From Phanerochaete sordida (lineage: Eukaryota; Basidiomycota; Agaricomycetes; Polyporales; Phanerochaetaceae), in NCBI GenBank assembly GCA_019973155.2, contig BPQB01000003.1:868001-932000 (forward strand): a DNA stretch of 64,000 nt. The letters are read 5' to 3'. The translations under genes and the position numbers were made by a program. Positions 51,718-62,321 of this stretch are shown here, piece by piece (the stretch's first letter is position 1; every line of letters starts with the position of its first letter). Under the pieces are notes generated by a model. That model made no database searches and was not told where the DNA came from. It saw only the letters and a program-made list of their open reading frames with translations.

Positions 51718-52951
51718 ATCGGGCGACGTGCGTTGGCGACAACCAGTGAATCTAAGTCGAGTTTAGGTGCTAGAATACGGGTCCAAGAGAGCGTCGCAGA
51801 ATAAAGGTGAGAAGGTGAATATGGTGCAGAATCAAGTCTGTCTCACTCTGCAGAGGTGATGAACGGAACGAGGCAGTTGCCTAGAAGGGTGTTTACGACT
51901 TTGTTTGGCGTCAACGAGCGTCGTGCTATCCGCTGGCGTATCCCCCCAGATATTTGCTCCACATTCGCGAGCAGCGCAGGAGAGTATTCGCGGTCCTGAA
52001 TGCGTAAAGATGTTGAGGCGATATAGTCTCATTCAGTCTTCTGTCGTCTCGGTCGCTCATACAGGCCACAGACGTCACTCGTTGATTGTACGGCCGACAT
52101 GCTGATGAAATTCGAGTCGAAATATTACAGCGAGCTGACTACCTTCTCGCGAAGAGAAGTACGACATTGTCCAAAAATTAGGCTAGGAGCCATGCTTTGC
52201 AACAGGCCTACACCCATGCGTCTGAGCCCGCGCCACCTTGCGGTGGGTTTGAGCACAACGGTGCAAACGATACATGTGAAACGTGGCAAACTTCGACCCC
52301 GTAACGACCATGTCCTGCATGCTAAACTGTCAATCGACCAATGCGTACTTCGTGCCTATCTTTGCGTGGCTTCCGTCTCGCCGCACACGAGGCACGGGGG
52401 ACGGCCGACAGAGCATGGCCTGCTCCTCGTGCCGCCCTTCTCGAGACCACCACGGACGTCCGTCGCTCTTGCACTGGGCTTGGGCTACGCAAAGCTTGGT
52501 CCAGACTTGTTTAATCTTTCTCGTCGACAGCATAGTCTGTCACAGCCGGACTGCAGTTCTAGATGCGGAAAAGATGGAGACCATTGACTGCTTGCATATC
52601 TTTACTTGGTTATGTTTCCCCCAGGGAGACGTGCATTGGAGGCGAGGCCAGAGCTAGCAAAGTGACCGAGGAGAGTAGTGCGCGTACGTGAAGACGGGCA
52701 GTGAAAGGTGTACCATGGGTGTGTGGTTAAGGGAAGACCCACAGCGTCTCGTACCTTGAGGCCTGAGGCGGTGATTGTGGGAACGACCTTCCGAGTGCGA
52801 CCTCGTGTCGTCATATCGGCGCGGTGCCCCGCTCGTCGACTCCCGGTCCGTCCACGCTTCGCGATGGGATGCGTTATAAAGAGTCCCGGGGCTTGCAGCA
52901 CTTCCTCTGACAGAGCTACAGAGCTACAAATCATCCCTCCATCGTGTTATC
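51718..52951. other. Divergent intergenic region PP2A-A / mutarotase
   Basis: About 1.23 kb between divergent start codons. Plus-strand open frames at 52099-52587 and 52283-52657 show no domain, signal peptide or splice support. A TATAAAG box is at 52874-52880. No tRNA or repeat seen. Confidence 0.5.
52874..52880 (+). promoter_or_regulatory. TATA box of the mutarotase gene
   Basis: TATAAAG about 72 bp upstream of the ATG at 52952, preceded by GC-rich sequence. Confidence 0.55.
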
Positions 52952-54026
52952 ATGCCCGTTGAACAGTCTCAAGGCAAGGTCGTCCTCAAGCACCCTAAGG
53001 TACTTCCGCTTTGGATTCTACTCGATCCTGCCGTAACTAAACTACTACCTGCAGGGATCGTCCGCAGAGATTCTCCTCTACGGTGCCAGCATAATCTCCT
53101 GGAAATCTAGCTCTTCTACCGATCTTGCGCCGAAGGAGCGACTCTTCGTGTCGGGCAAGGCTGCTCTCGACGGCAGCAAGCCCGTTCGCGGCGGTATCCC
53201 AGTCGTATTCCCCTGCTTCGGAGCACCTTCCCACCCCGATCACGCCAAGCTCCCCCAGCACGGTTTTGCGAGGAGCGAGGTTTGGTCGTTCAGCGATGTG
53301 GTCATGGACAACGACGCAGGCGTATCGGTGCGGTTGAGTGAGTGTTGATCCAAGTGACTGCATGTCTAGGTTAACACCATGTCGTGGAGCAGCGCTGCTG
53401 CCGAACGACAGCATCAAGGCAAAGTTTGACAAGCCCTTTGAGCTTGCCTACGTCGTCACGCTCTCTGAGCATCAGCTCAGCACCGATCTCCACGTCAAGA
53501 ACAGCGGCACCCCTGGTGCAGCGACACTCCAGTTCCAGGCCCTCTTGCACAACTACATTCGCGCCCCCGCCAACGACGTTCTTGTCACTCCACTTCAGGG
53601 TGTAACATATTACGACAAGACCGAGGCGACCGATGAGCTCAAAGCGCAACCCAAGACTGAGACCAGGCCTGGCGTCGACGTAAAGAAGTTCACGGATTCT
53701 GTGTATGAGAACGCCGGTGGGAAGTACCAGGTGGTTTGGCCCGGAGGCGGCCTCGAGCTCAAGACCAAGGGTTTCAAGGATGTCGTTGTCTGGAACCCCC
53801 AAGCGGAAGCTGGTGCCAAGATCGGAGACATGGAGGCTGGTGGATGGTGTGTCTCGTCCCTCTATCTTGCGCAGAATAATGAGCTGACCCTCTGCCTAGG
53901 GAGAAGTACATCTGTGTTGAGCCTGGCTTCGTTCGGGGCTTCGTCACGCTTGCCGGGGGAGAGACCTGGATCGGTCAGCAAGTCCTCACCGCAACTGATA
54001 GCTCCGTTCTCGCTGCCAAGGTATGA
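52952..54026 (+). CDS. Glucose-6-phosphate 1-epimerase (D-hexose-6-phosphate mutarotase)
   Basis: Interconverts alpha and beta anomers of hexose-6-phosphates, feeding glycolysis and the pentose phosphate pathway; cytosolic. It is the orthologue type of yeast YMR099C. Exons 52952-52999, 53055-53337, 53393-53846, 53900-54026; 303 residues. Aldose-1-epimerase family features: LYGASIISWKS at the N-terminus, the substrate loop KPVRGGIPVVFPCFG, LPQHGFARSEVW (catalytic His), the segment LQFQALLHNYIRA with the second His, and the C-terminal ICVEPGFVRG (catalytic Glu). The donor at 53338 and acceptor at 53392 were chosen because the nearer AG at 53369-53370 breaks frame. Transaldolase lies 6 kb away, but the two are not linked as a cluster. 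Confidence 0.93.
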
Positions 54027-54328
54027 ACGAGGCCCAGGATAGTGAAAGAAGAGACGATGTACTATGTAGAATTCCCCCTGCCGCGAACTGCAGTTTCCGA
54101 ACATAAATATTCCGTGCACAACACTGCCAGTGCCAGACCCAAGTGCGCGTCGCGGACCGACTCGCGGCGCAGGCGAATGCGTGACGAATACGTGACGTGC
54201 GTGCACCTGATCTCGTCACGGTCACGATTATTGTGTTCGACGCGGCTTGCTCGCGACGAACATGGCCACAACGTCCCCTCTTCCCCTTCTCATGATATTT
54301 ATCATGCTTTGACAAGGCATGCTCTGTG
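54027..54328. other. Promoter of REV3
   Basis: About 300 bp between two plus-strand genes. It contains a cluster of TGACG and CACGT-like sequences (54180-54240: GTGACGAATACGTGACGTG) resembling CRE/bZIP sites. No gene seen. Confidence 0.45.
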
Positions 54329-57300
54329 ATGAACGACCAGGAGCCCAACCTACGCATTCGCGTTAACCAGATCGATTACATCGTCGAGCCGGCTGGGCCC
54401 CTCGACAACACTGCCCTACCTAGGGTACCAGTCCTCCGCATCTATGGCGAGTCGTCGGCTGGAAAGAAGGCATGTCTGCATGTACATCAAGTGTATCCTT
54501 ACTTTTTTGTTGAATACGACGGGCAAGTGAACCCCGATAATGGTAGGTCTCCTGGACACACCGTGAGAAGCCTATGCTGAAAAACATCTGCAGTAAATAA
54601 ACATATTGCGAGAATGAGCCATTCCTTGAATCATGCCATCGCACTATCCCTCAAACGCAACCCCAACTCGCCCAACTCGCAATTCGTGCGTGCAGTAGTC
54701 CTCGTCAAGGGCGTTCACTTCTACGGCTTCCACGCGTCCTATTCGCCCTTCCTCAAGGTCCATATTGCAGACCCCGCACTCATGAACCGCGCGGTCACGC
54801 TCATGCGCTCAGGCACTGTTATGAAGACGCGATTTAGGATATACGAAAGTCACCTGAGCTTTCCTCTCCAGTTCATGTGTGATTTTGGGCTGTACGGGTG
54901 CGGCTGGATCGACCTCGCAGAAGTGTGGGCCCGAGGGCTTGACGAAGACGAAGACGAGCCACAGTTCAGCTGCTTGCCCTCGCCATACTATCGGCAAACT
55001 CGCATGCCGTTAGAGCTGGACGTCGCCGCACACCAAATCCTCAATCGCCACAAGCTTGCGCCCCGCAACTTCAACCACAAGCTCACGATCCCCTCTCCCC
55101 CTCTGCCAGATGAACCCGTTGTGCTAAGTGTGCGCGAGCTATGGGAAGACGAACGCCGGCGACGCGCTGAACGCGGTCTATCCCCGTCGCCTCCGATGCC
55201 GAAGGACCCCAGTGCAGAGTCTAGAGATCCTGGCGGAGGATGGAGCGCCGAGGCGCGGTGGTGGGACGAGTTCCGCAAGCGTCTCGAGCAAGCTGAGCCG
55301 CTGCCGCCGTTCACGAGTGAGGAAGAGCCATGGGCGCGCTGGGTGACGACGACCTTCGAGAGCGTGGAAGCTCTCTGGGAAGAAGAGCATCGCGCCTGGC
55401 GACCGAGATGGTCCGGACAAAATTCAACAGAAGATAAACGGGACGAGGGCTTGCAGAAGCGCGAAGAGAACCCGTTCGAGGCTCCAGCTACTGGCAAATC
55501 CAGCCAGCCGCGAACCAGGGCGACTGAGGCCGATGTCGACGAGACGATCTTGTCAAGCCAAGAACTGAGCAGCCTGGTTGAACACGAGGAGCTCGAGTGG
55601 GCTCAACGTCAAGAGGACATTATCGAACGCGATGATGTTGCTGAAGCTGAGCGTGCCGCTGAAGACGGTGCTCCGCCAGAGCCTGAATACGAAGAGCAGG
55701 CGACTCCGGTCAAACCCAGGGATAAGCAAGGGTGCGGTGTACCAGCTTCTCGACCGCCCATCAGCTAATCCTATGCGACAGGTTTGTCCCTGGAACACCG
55801 TCTTCTCTCAGACAGGTGAACCCTTTCAACGATGCGTGGGGTCGGCTACCTGTGTTTGTCCTAAACTTGATTCATTTTAACCATGTATTGACACCGAATG
55901 TAGCGACGAGCAGGACTCTGGCGAAGAAAGCGAGTCGTCACAAACGTGAGATAGGCTTTTACAGCACATGACAGCTTTCTGACAGTGCACCAGGTTGTCT
56001 TCGCCGACTTTGCGAACACAATCACCCGCATTCCTAGGGCCCGTCGTTGATCTGTCGGCTGAGAATCCCTTCTTGGACGAATCGTTACGAAAAGCCGAGA
56101 CCGGGTGAGATCATAACTCCTGGGACACCGTGATACAAAGCTCAATACCTGTGCCGTAGAGAGCTACTTGATCGAACGCCCTACCTTGTGAAGCCCAGGT
56201 CATTCTTCCAGCCAGCCGACAACTATGGTGACGAGGGCACGTTGGGCTCGGACATCTCAGCGGTCGCCTTTGCAGACTTGCCAGAGACTCCTCGCCCGCA
56301 CAAGCGGCGCAAGCTCGATCTTCTCGACGTGCATACGCCCACTACCTCTGCATCACAAGCTGCCTTCATTTCGAAGGGAACGCCGTTCCCTCGAGCGACC
56401 CCTAGGACGCTGCGCGGAGCACGGACCTACGAGTACCACCTTCCGCCACCAACCACCTCCGCGCTCCTAGAAAGCCTCGAGGCGCATGATATTCCAGCGA
56501 AGGTCTACAAGGACCCATTTTACTCCAACGAGGACGATGCTCCAGAACACACGCGAGAATACGCAGGACTTCTGTATGACCTCAAGGGAGGTACCGGAAT
56601 TGGCGTTTTACAAGAATGGGAAGGCCACGAAACCTTCAACAGCGGCTTAGGCAAGCTCGACACCACGGGCATCTACGGCTGGGAATACGCCGGTGTCCCT
56701 CCTAGCGTGAAGCAGACACGGCTATGGCTAGACGCACATCAGGTCGATGAGGCAGCGAAGCCAAAGCACAGTTCACAGGCACGACATATTTATACCACTA
56801 TCGGACGTTTGCTCATCCTGCTTTAGATCATAGGGCCAACTCAAGTCAACCGCTTTGGCATGAAGGCGTCTCCGCCCACGCGACCTGTAGCACGGGACAA
56901 GGGAGGGATGACCGCCCTATCTATCGAAGTCTTCGGTATGTTTTCCGCGACTCATGACGGCTCGCGGATAGCTTACACCGCATAGCTCCGTCCCGCGAGG
57001 GCAAACTCCCTGATCCAGGCTTGGACGAGGCCGTTGCAGTCTTCTATGCACTCTACGACTCCAACTACCCACGAGCAGACCACACCGTGCCGTTTCAGTG
57101 CGAGAACGGCATCTTGGTCCTGGAGAAGCCTCAGCTTGATCGGCGCCGCTTGCGCAACTGCAAATTCGAAGTTCTCGAGTCAGAGTTAGACCTGATCAAC
57201 CGTGTCGTCGATTTGGTCCAGGATCTCGACCCCGACATTCTTGTGGGCTGGGACGTGCAAGCGGGCTCTTGGGGCTACCTTTCTGCTCGCGCTGGTACTT

Positions 57301-60075
57301 TTGGTGAGTATTCGAGCACCGAAACACGATGCAGTGGTTCACGGTGCATGTTACAGGTCTGGATTTTGGAGAGCAGATCTCTCGCGCACCTGGTCGGGCC
57401 CATGCCGGACAGAGCGAGCAATGGGGCCTCCGAACGACCTCGACTTTCCGCGTCATCGGCCGGCACGTGCTGAATCTCTGGCGTATCATGCGCTCCGAGC
57501 TCAGCTTGTCTAGCTATTCTATGGAGAATGCAGTCTTCCACGTCTTGGGTCGGCGGTTAGTGGTACCTGACTACACAACTCTTTATCCTCGCTGATGCAC
57601 AGATACAGGACTCCACGGTACTCTGCAGGTACTCTGACAGAGTGGTTCCACAGCGAAACACCTGAACATGCGTCCCGTTTGCTCCAGTACTGTATGGGTC
57701 GAGCAACCATGGTTGTAGAGATGCTTGAGGTGGCGGAAGTGATCGCGAAGAACTCGTAAGTAGCTCATTCGGTGCTGTCCTTCGCATCGCCTGACTGACA
57801 TCGCCTCAGCGAGTTTGCCCGTGTCTTCGGTGTCGATTTCTTCTCAGTGCTCAGCCGCGGCTCTCAGTTCAAAGTCGAGTCCTTCATGTTCAGGATCGCG
57901 AAACCAGAGAGCTTCGTCTTGCTCTCTCCCAGCAAGGAAGACGTGGGTCATCACTGTCTATGATGCGCTCTGCTGCTCACTACGGGTGCAGGTTGGCAAG
58001 CAAAACGCAGCAGAGTGCATGCCGCTCATCATGGAACCCCTATCCGCATTCTACAGCAGTCCACTGGTGGTCCTCGACTTCCAGTCCCTATACCCATCCT
58101 GCATGATCGCATATAATTATTGCTATTCTACATGCCTCGGGCGCGTCGTCAACTTCAAGGGCCAAAACAAGTTTGGTGTTTCGGAGCTGCATACGCCACC
58201 CGAGCTTCTCGATACCCTCAAAGATTATATCAATAGTAGGTGACATGCATAAATTTACGCGTATTCGTCTGACGCATGAGGATAGTATCACCGAACGGCA
58301 TGATCTTCGTGAAGCCTGTAGTTCGAAAGGGACTGCTCGGACGCATGTTGACGGAACTATTAGATACCCGTGTCATGGTGAAGTCAGCGATGAAGCTAGT
58401 CAAGGACGACAAAGTACGCTGCAGTTAGCCATTATCTTCGTACACACATTGACTCTTCCCTCCAGGCGCTTTCCAGGGTATTGGAAGCAAGGCAGCTGTC
58501 TCTGAAGTTTATTGCCAATGTCACCTATGGATACACAAGCGCGACCTTCTCCGGCCGTATGCCCGCCGTAGAGATCGCGGACGCGATCGTGCAGACTGGC
58601 CGAGAGACGTTGGAGAAGGTGTGTGCGCCGGCGACGATGCAGGAACGTCCATCTCACACGCTGCCAGGCGATACGGCTGATCGACTCCACGCCGAAGTGG
58701 GGTGCAAAGGTCGTGTATGGCGACACGGACTCGCTGTTCATATATCTTCGCGGGAAGACCAAGGAGCAGGCGTTCCGTATTGGTCAAGACATTGCCGACA
58801 CGGTGACCGCCACGAACCCCGCGCCCATCAAGCTCAAGTTCGAGAAGGTTAGGCTCTGTCGCCGATGTTCATGAAATTTGCACTGATCACCTCGCCTAGG
58901 TGTATCTGCCGTGTGTGCTCTTGGCGAAGAAGCGCTATGTCGGGTTCAAGTACGAGAGTCCCGACGAACAAGAACCAGGCTTCGACGCGAAGGGCATTGA
59001 GACCGTCAGGCGAGATGGGGTGCCAGCCCAGCAGAAGATGGTCGAGACGTGCCTCAAGTAAGCCTTCCTGAGTGCGCTAGCACCAACGCTCCTCACGTAC
59101 ACATCGCAGGATTTTGTTCCGAACACAGGACCTCAGCAAGGTCAAAGACTACTGCTGCACCACATGGGCCCAGATCCTCGAGAACCGCGTCTCGCTGCAA
59201 GACCTCATCTTCGCGAAGGAAGTCCGGCTCGGCACCTACAGCACCGAGGGCCCGCCGCCGCCCGGCGTCGCCGTCGCGACGCGGCGCATGCTCGAGGACG
59301 CGAACGACGAGGCCCAGTACGGCGACCGCGTGCCGTACGTCGTCGTGCGCGGCGCGCCGGGCGCGCGGCTCGTCGACCGCGCGCTCGCGCCCGCCGCGCT
59401 GCTCGCGGACGCGCAGCAGCGCCCCGACGCGCACTACTACATCGCGCGCGTGCTCGTGCCGCCGCTCGCGCGCGTCTTCGCGCTCGTCGGCGCGGACGTG
59501 CGCGCGTGGTTCGACGAGATGCCGCGCGCGCACCGCGCGGACGCGCCCGAGGCCGCGCGGCTGCTCACGCCGCGCCGCCGTGCGCGCGAGCAGGCGCTCC
59601 TGCGCCGGTTCAAGATCGACGAGCACTTCCTCGCGGCGCGGTGCTTGACGTGTGGCGCAGCGACGGAGGAGGAGAGCAGTGAGTGCTTTTTATGCTGGCT
59701 GCTGGGGACGCGCGTGCTGACCGCGTTCGCGCTACAGCGATCTGCGACACGTGCTGCTTCCGCCCGCAGGAGACGATCGGGAAGCTGCTCGCGAAGGTCC
59801 ACCGCACGGAGCAGCGGCTCACGGACGTGCACCGCGTGTGTGCGTCGTGCGCGGGCACGCCGCAGGCCGAGCCTGTGCGCTGCGAGTCGCTGGACTGCCC
59901 GTGGCTCTTTGAGCGGAAGAAGCTCGAGCACAAGGCCGAGGGCCTCCAGGCCATACACGGGCTTGTCGAGGAGCTAGAAGAATTGCATTTGGACGAGGGT
60001 AGTAGTACAGTGGCAGGGGATATCGAAGAGCAGTCTGGTGGCGAGGTCAGTACTTGTGGTTTATCCGTTCCGTGA
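54329..60075 (+). CDS. REV3: DNA polymerase zeta catalytic subunit Rev3
   Basis: B-family translesion polymerase that extends past lesions and causes most induced mutation. Nineteen exons, all phases consistent: 54329-54542, 54594-55731, 55782-55853, 55904-55945, 55986-55993, 56038-56104, 56160-56778, 56827-56935, 56986-57303, 57357-57555, 57603-57755, 57810-57942, 57992-58235, 58286-58413, 58466-58618, 58668-58847, 58900-59057, 59110-59678, 59738-60075; 1613 residues. Polymerase motifs: DFQSLYPS (A), KFIANVTYGYT (B), YGDTDS (C). The exonuclease I position reads LSIEVF, without the DIE aspartate, so proofreading is absent as in other Rev3. C-terminal CysA (CLTCG..CDTC) and CysB (CASC..CESLDC, [4Fe-4S] in the family) bind Rev7-Pol31/32 partners. 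Alternative splicing at the end could extend it to 60176. Confidence 0.95.
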
Positions 60076-60167
60076 TGGGTTGTGCTAAGGGTATTATTTT
60101 ACAGGTTGAAATCGGCGGAAATCTGGGTGGTGCATTCGTCTCCAGCTCGTCGTCGTCGCGCTCGCCC

Positions 60168-61492
60168 TCAAGATGAGAGCTGCGCGCGGATGAGGGCCTT
60201 CGTCTTCTGCTCCATCTCGTCGAAGATCAGCAGAGCGTCGGCCAGCTTGCGCGTCGCCTCTGCGTCCTGCTCGAAGGCGATACGCAGAGCCTCGCCACCG
60301 TTTGCGAGGAAGTCTGTCTGAAGGACTGAAGGGGATATGTTATTTTATTAATTTTCGTCAAGTAGAAGGACACACCTTCATCGGACACGTCGATGGTGGT
60401 GATCGTCTGTGCGCCAAGGTCCTTGGGTGGCTCTGCAGCGAGCTTGTCCAGGATCGCGCCGGACAGCGTCAAGTGGTCGGGTTTCAGGGCAGTTAACGCA
60501 AGGGCCTTCATAGATAGCTTTTAGTCTTTGTATCTCATGATCTGTAGCGATAGCAAAATATACCTCGTCTACCGTGACAATGCTGGGGATTATAGGTAAC
60601 ATTAGTGGGAAGATGCTCATTGAGCAGCATACGCACCTGGCAGGCATGACCAGGGTCTTGGCCCCCATGTCCCTGAAGCACTTGATGACGGCGGCGATGA
60701 CCGCGCAGGCGGGATGCTCGCGCAGCGTGTCGTCGTACGCCCTCCACACGCTCGGCTCAAAGTGCACGCGGAGCTCTGGCGGCGATCAGCAGCGGCGCGG
60801 CGCGCGCGACGCTGGGGACGCACCGTTGAAGTAGGGCGCGACGTACGCGCAGCCGGCGCGCACGGCGGCGAGCGCCTGGGGCACGTTGAAGAGGCACGTC
60901 GCGAGCGTGCGCACGCCGGCGCGCTCGAGCTCCGCGCACGCGAGCACGCCGGCGGGCGACGCGGGGATCTTGATGCAGACGCGCGACCTGCGGCGCGGCG
61001 CCGTCAGCACACTGCACCCGCGGGGGCCGGCGCACGCACCGGGGAATACCTTCAGCCTCAAAGAGCGCGACGAGGCGCGCGGCGTGCGCGACGGTGGCCG
61101 GGGTGTCGTGGGCGAGCGCGGTGGAGGTCTGTGCGTGCACGCGGCCGGTGAGGGAGGGAAGGACCTCCTTGGCGAGTAGCACGCTCTGTGTGGGAGCGAC
61201 GGTGGGGGTGAGCGGCGTGAGTTGGGGGCGTGCTGATCAAGGGACTGACGAGGAGGTCGAGAGCGGTCGAGAGCTGGGCGTCGGGATCCGCCGTCGCGCT
61301 CTTTGCGCGATCGCAGGCGGCCTTGACGATGTGCGCGCGCTCTGGCTTTGCGACCTCTGTGTGGACGATGGCCTGGTTCGATGTCATGTCGCAGAACTGC
61401 GCGGCTTTGGCGTGTCTGGCGGCGACGGCAGGGTCCATGGAGTCGACATCGAGGGTGACGCTGGCGCGGATTTGATCGAGCAGGGCAGACAT
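60168..61492 (-). CDS. TAL1: Transaldolase
   Basis: Pentose-phosphate enzyme transferring a dihydroxyacetone unit between sedoheptulose-7-phosphate and glyceraldehyde-3-phosphate. Exons 61492-61250, 61185-61040, 60987-60824, 60775-60637, 60582-60564, 60517-60376, 60325-60168; 336 residues. The TIM-barrel motifs are in place: the Schiff-base lysine in RVCIKIPAS, TLATCLFNVPQA, YVAPYFN, VIAAVIKCFRDMGAKTLVMPAS, IVTVDEV and LTLSGAI. Exon 5 has only 19 nt. The middle exons are markedly G+C-rich with open frames on the other strand. Its 3' end faces REV3; if REV3 is extended by its optional last exon the two coding regions overlap by a few bases. Confidence 0.94.
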
Positions 61493-62321
61493 GCTGTGAC
61501 TGCGGGGAAAGGTCCGCGGGGTAATTATGGAGATGCTGGAGAGGAGAAAGGAGGTGGCGATCGGAGAGAGATGGGCCTGAAAGTAATTTGTAGTGTGCGC
61601 CTCGAGGCGTTCACACTGGCCCAAACAGCTTGCTCATCAACCACAACGCCTTCCTGATCTGGATGTGGTTGCCCATCCGTTTGCACCGAGCTGCGTGCGG
61701 ACGTTCGTCGCTCGCGCGGGGCTCCAGGCACGGACCGCCGTTTGTTTCTTCGCTTTGTGAGGCAGCGCACGGCTGACGCTTGCGGCAGACAGACGCCCTG
61801 TGAGCTGGCGAGAGCCGGTGCGAAGGCTCGAGCCCCGAGACATTCGGGAAAGCAGACGTGCGAAGGCGATGGAAGCTGGCAGGACACGATCGTGGTCTGG
61901 GCCTGTGGGGCGTGTCCCCCGCGAGCATAGCATTGCGGCCCCCGCGCGTGGACGGGCGAGTGCGTCGGCAGCCGGGCGCGCGCGCTGGCGGCGTGCAGGA
62001 CGCATGTCGCGATGGCTGCGCACGGCCTCACGGATTTCTGGGCACACGGGGGATGCTCGACAGTCGGAGATGGCCCTCGTTGGGCTGTGCGGGCAATGGG
62101 GACGCGGCGGAGGTCGAAAGTGGAGTGGCTGGGTCCAGCGGCCGGGTACGTCATGCGCTCGGACACGGACCACAGTCGCTCATCTCTGATATATATTTCA
62201 TGTCCCTCCCCAGACCCCGCCTTCGTCCTGGCCGACAATTTTTCCAGTCGCCGGGCGACAATACACCCTGCTCCTCCGTCCTGCCCGTCCGTCCACCCGT
62301 CCTCGTCACCCATGTTCAGCT
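61493..62321. other. Divergent promoter region transaldolase / GT41
   Basis: About 830 bp. GATATATATTTC at about 62189-62200 is a TATA-like element some 125 bp before the GT41 ATG. Open frames inside (for example 61525-62313 minus) are compositional. No gene seen. Confidence 0.5.

Noticed and set aside
52099..52587. 162-codon open frame in the PP2A-A / mutarotase gap
   Set aside because: No domain, signal peptide or intron continuity; codon use unlike the flanking genes.
59049..59682. Three other long open frames overlapping REV3 exon 18
   Set aside because: They are shadows of the REV3 frame in extreme G+C sequence; the REV3 frame alone continues through splices and matches its family.
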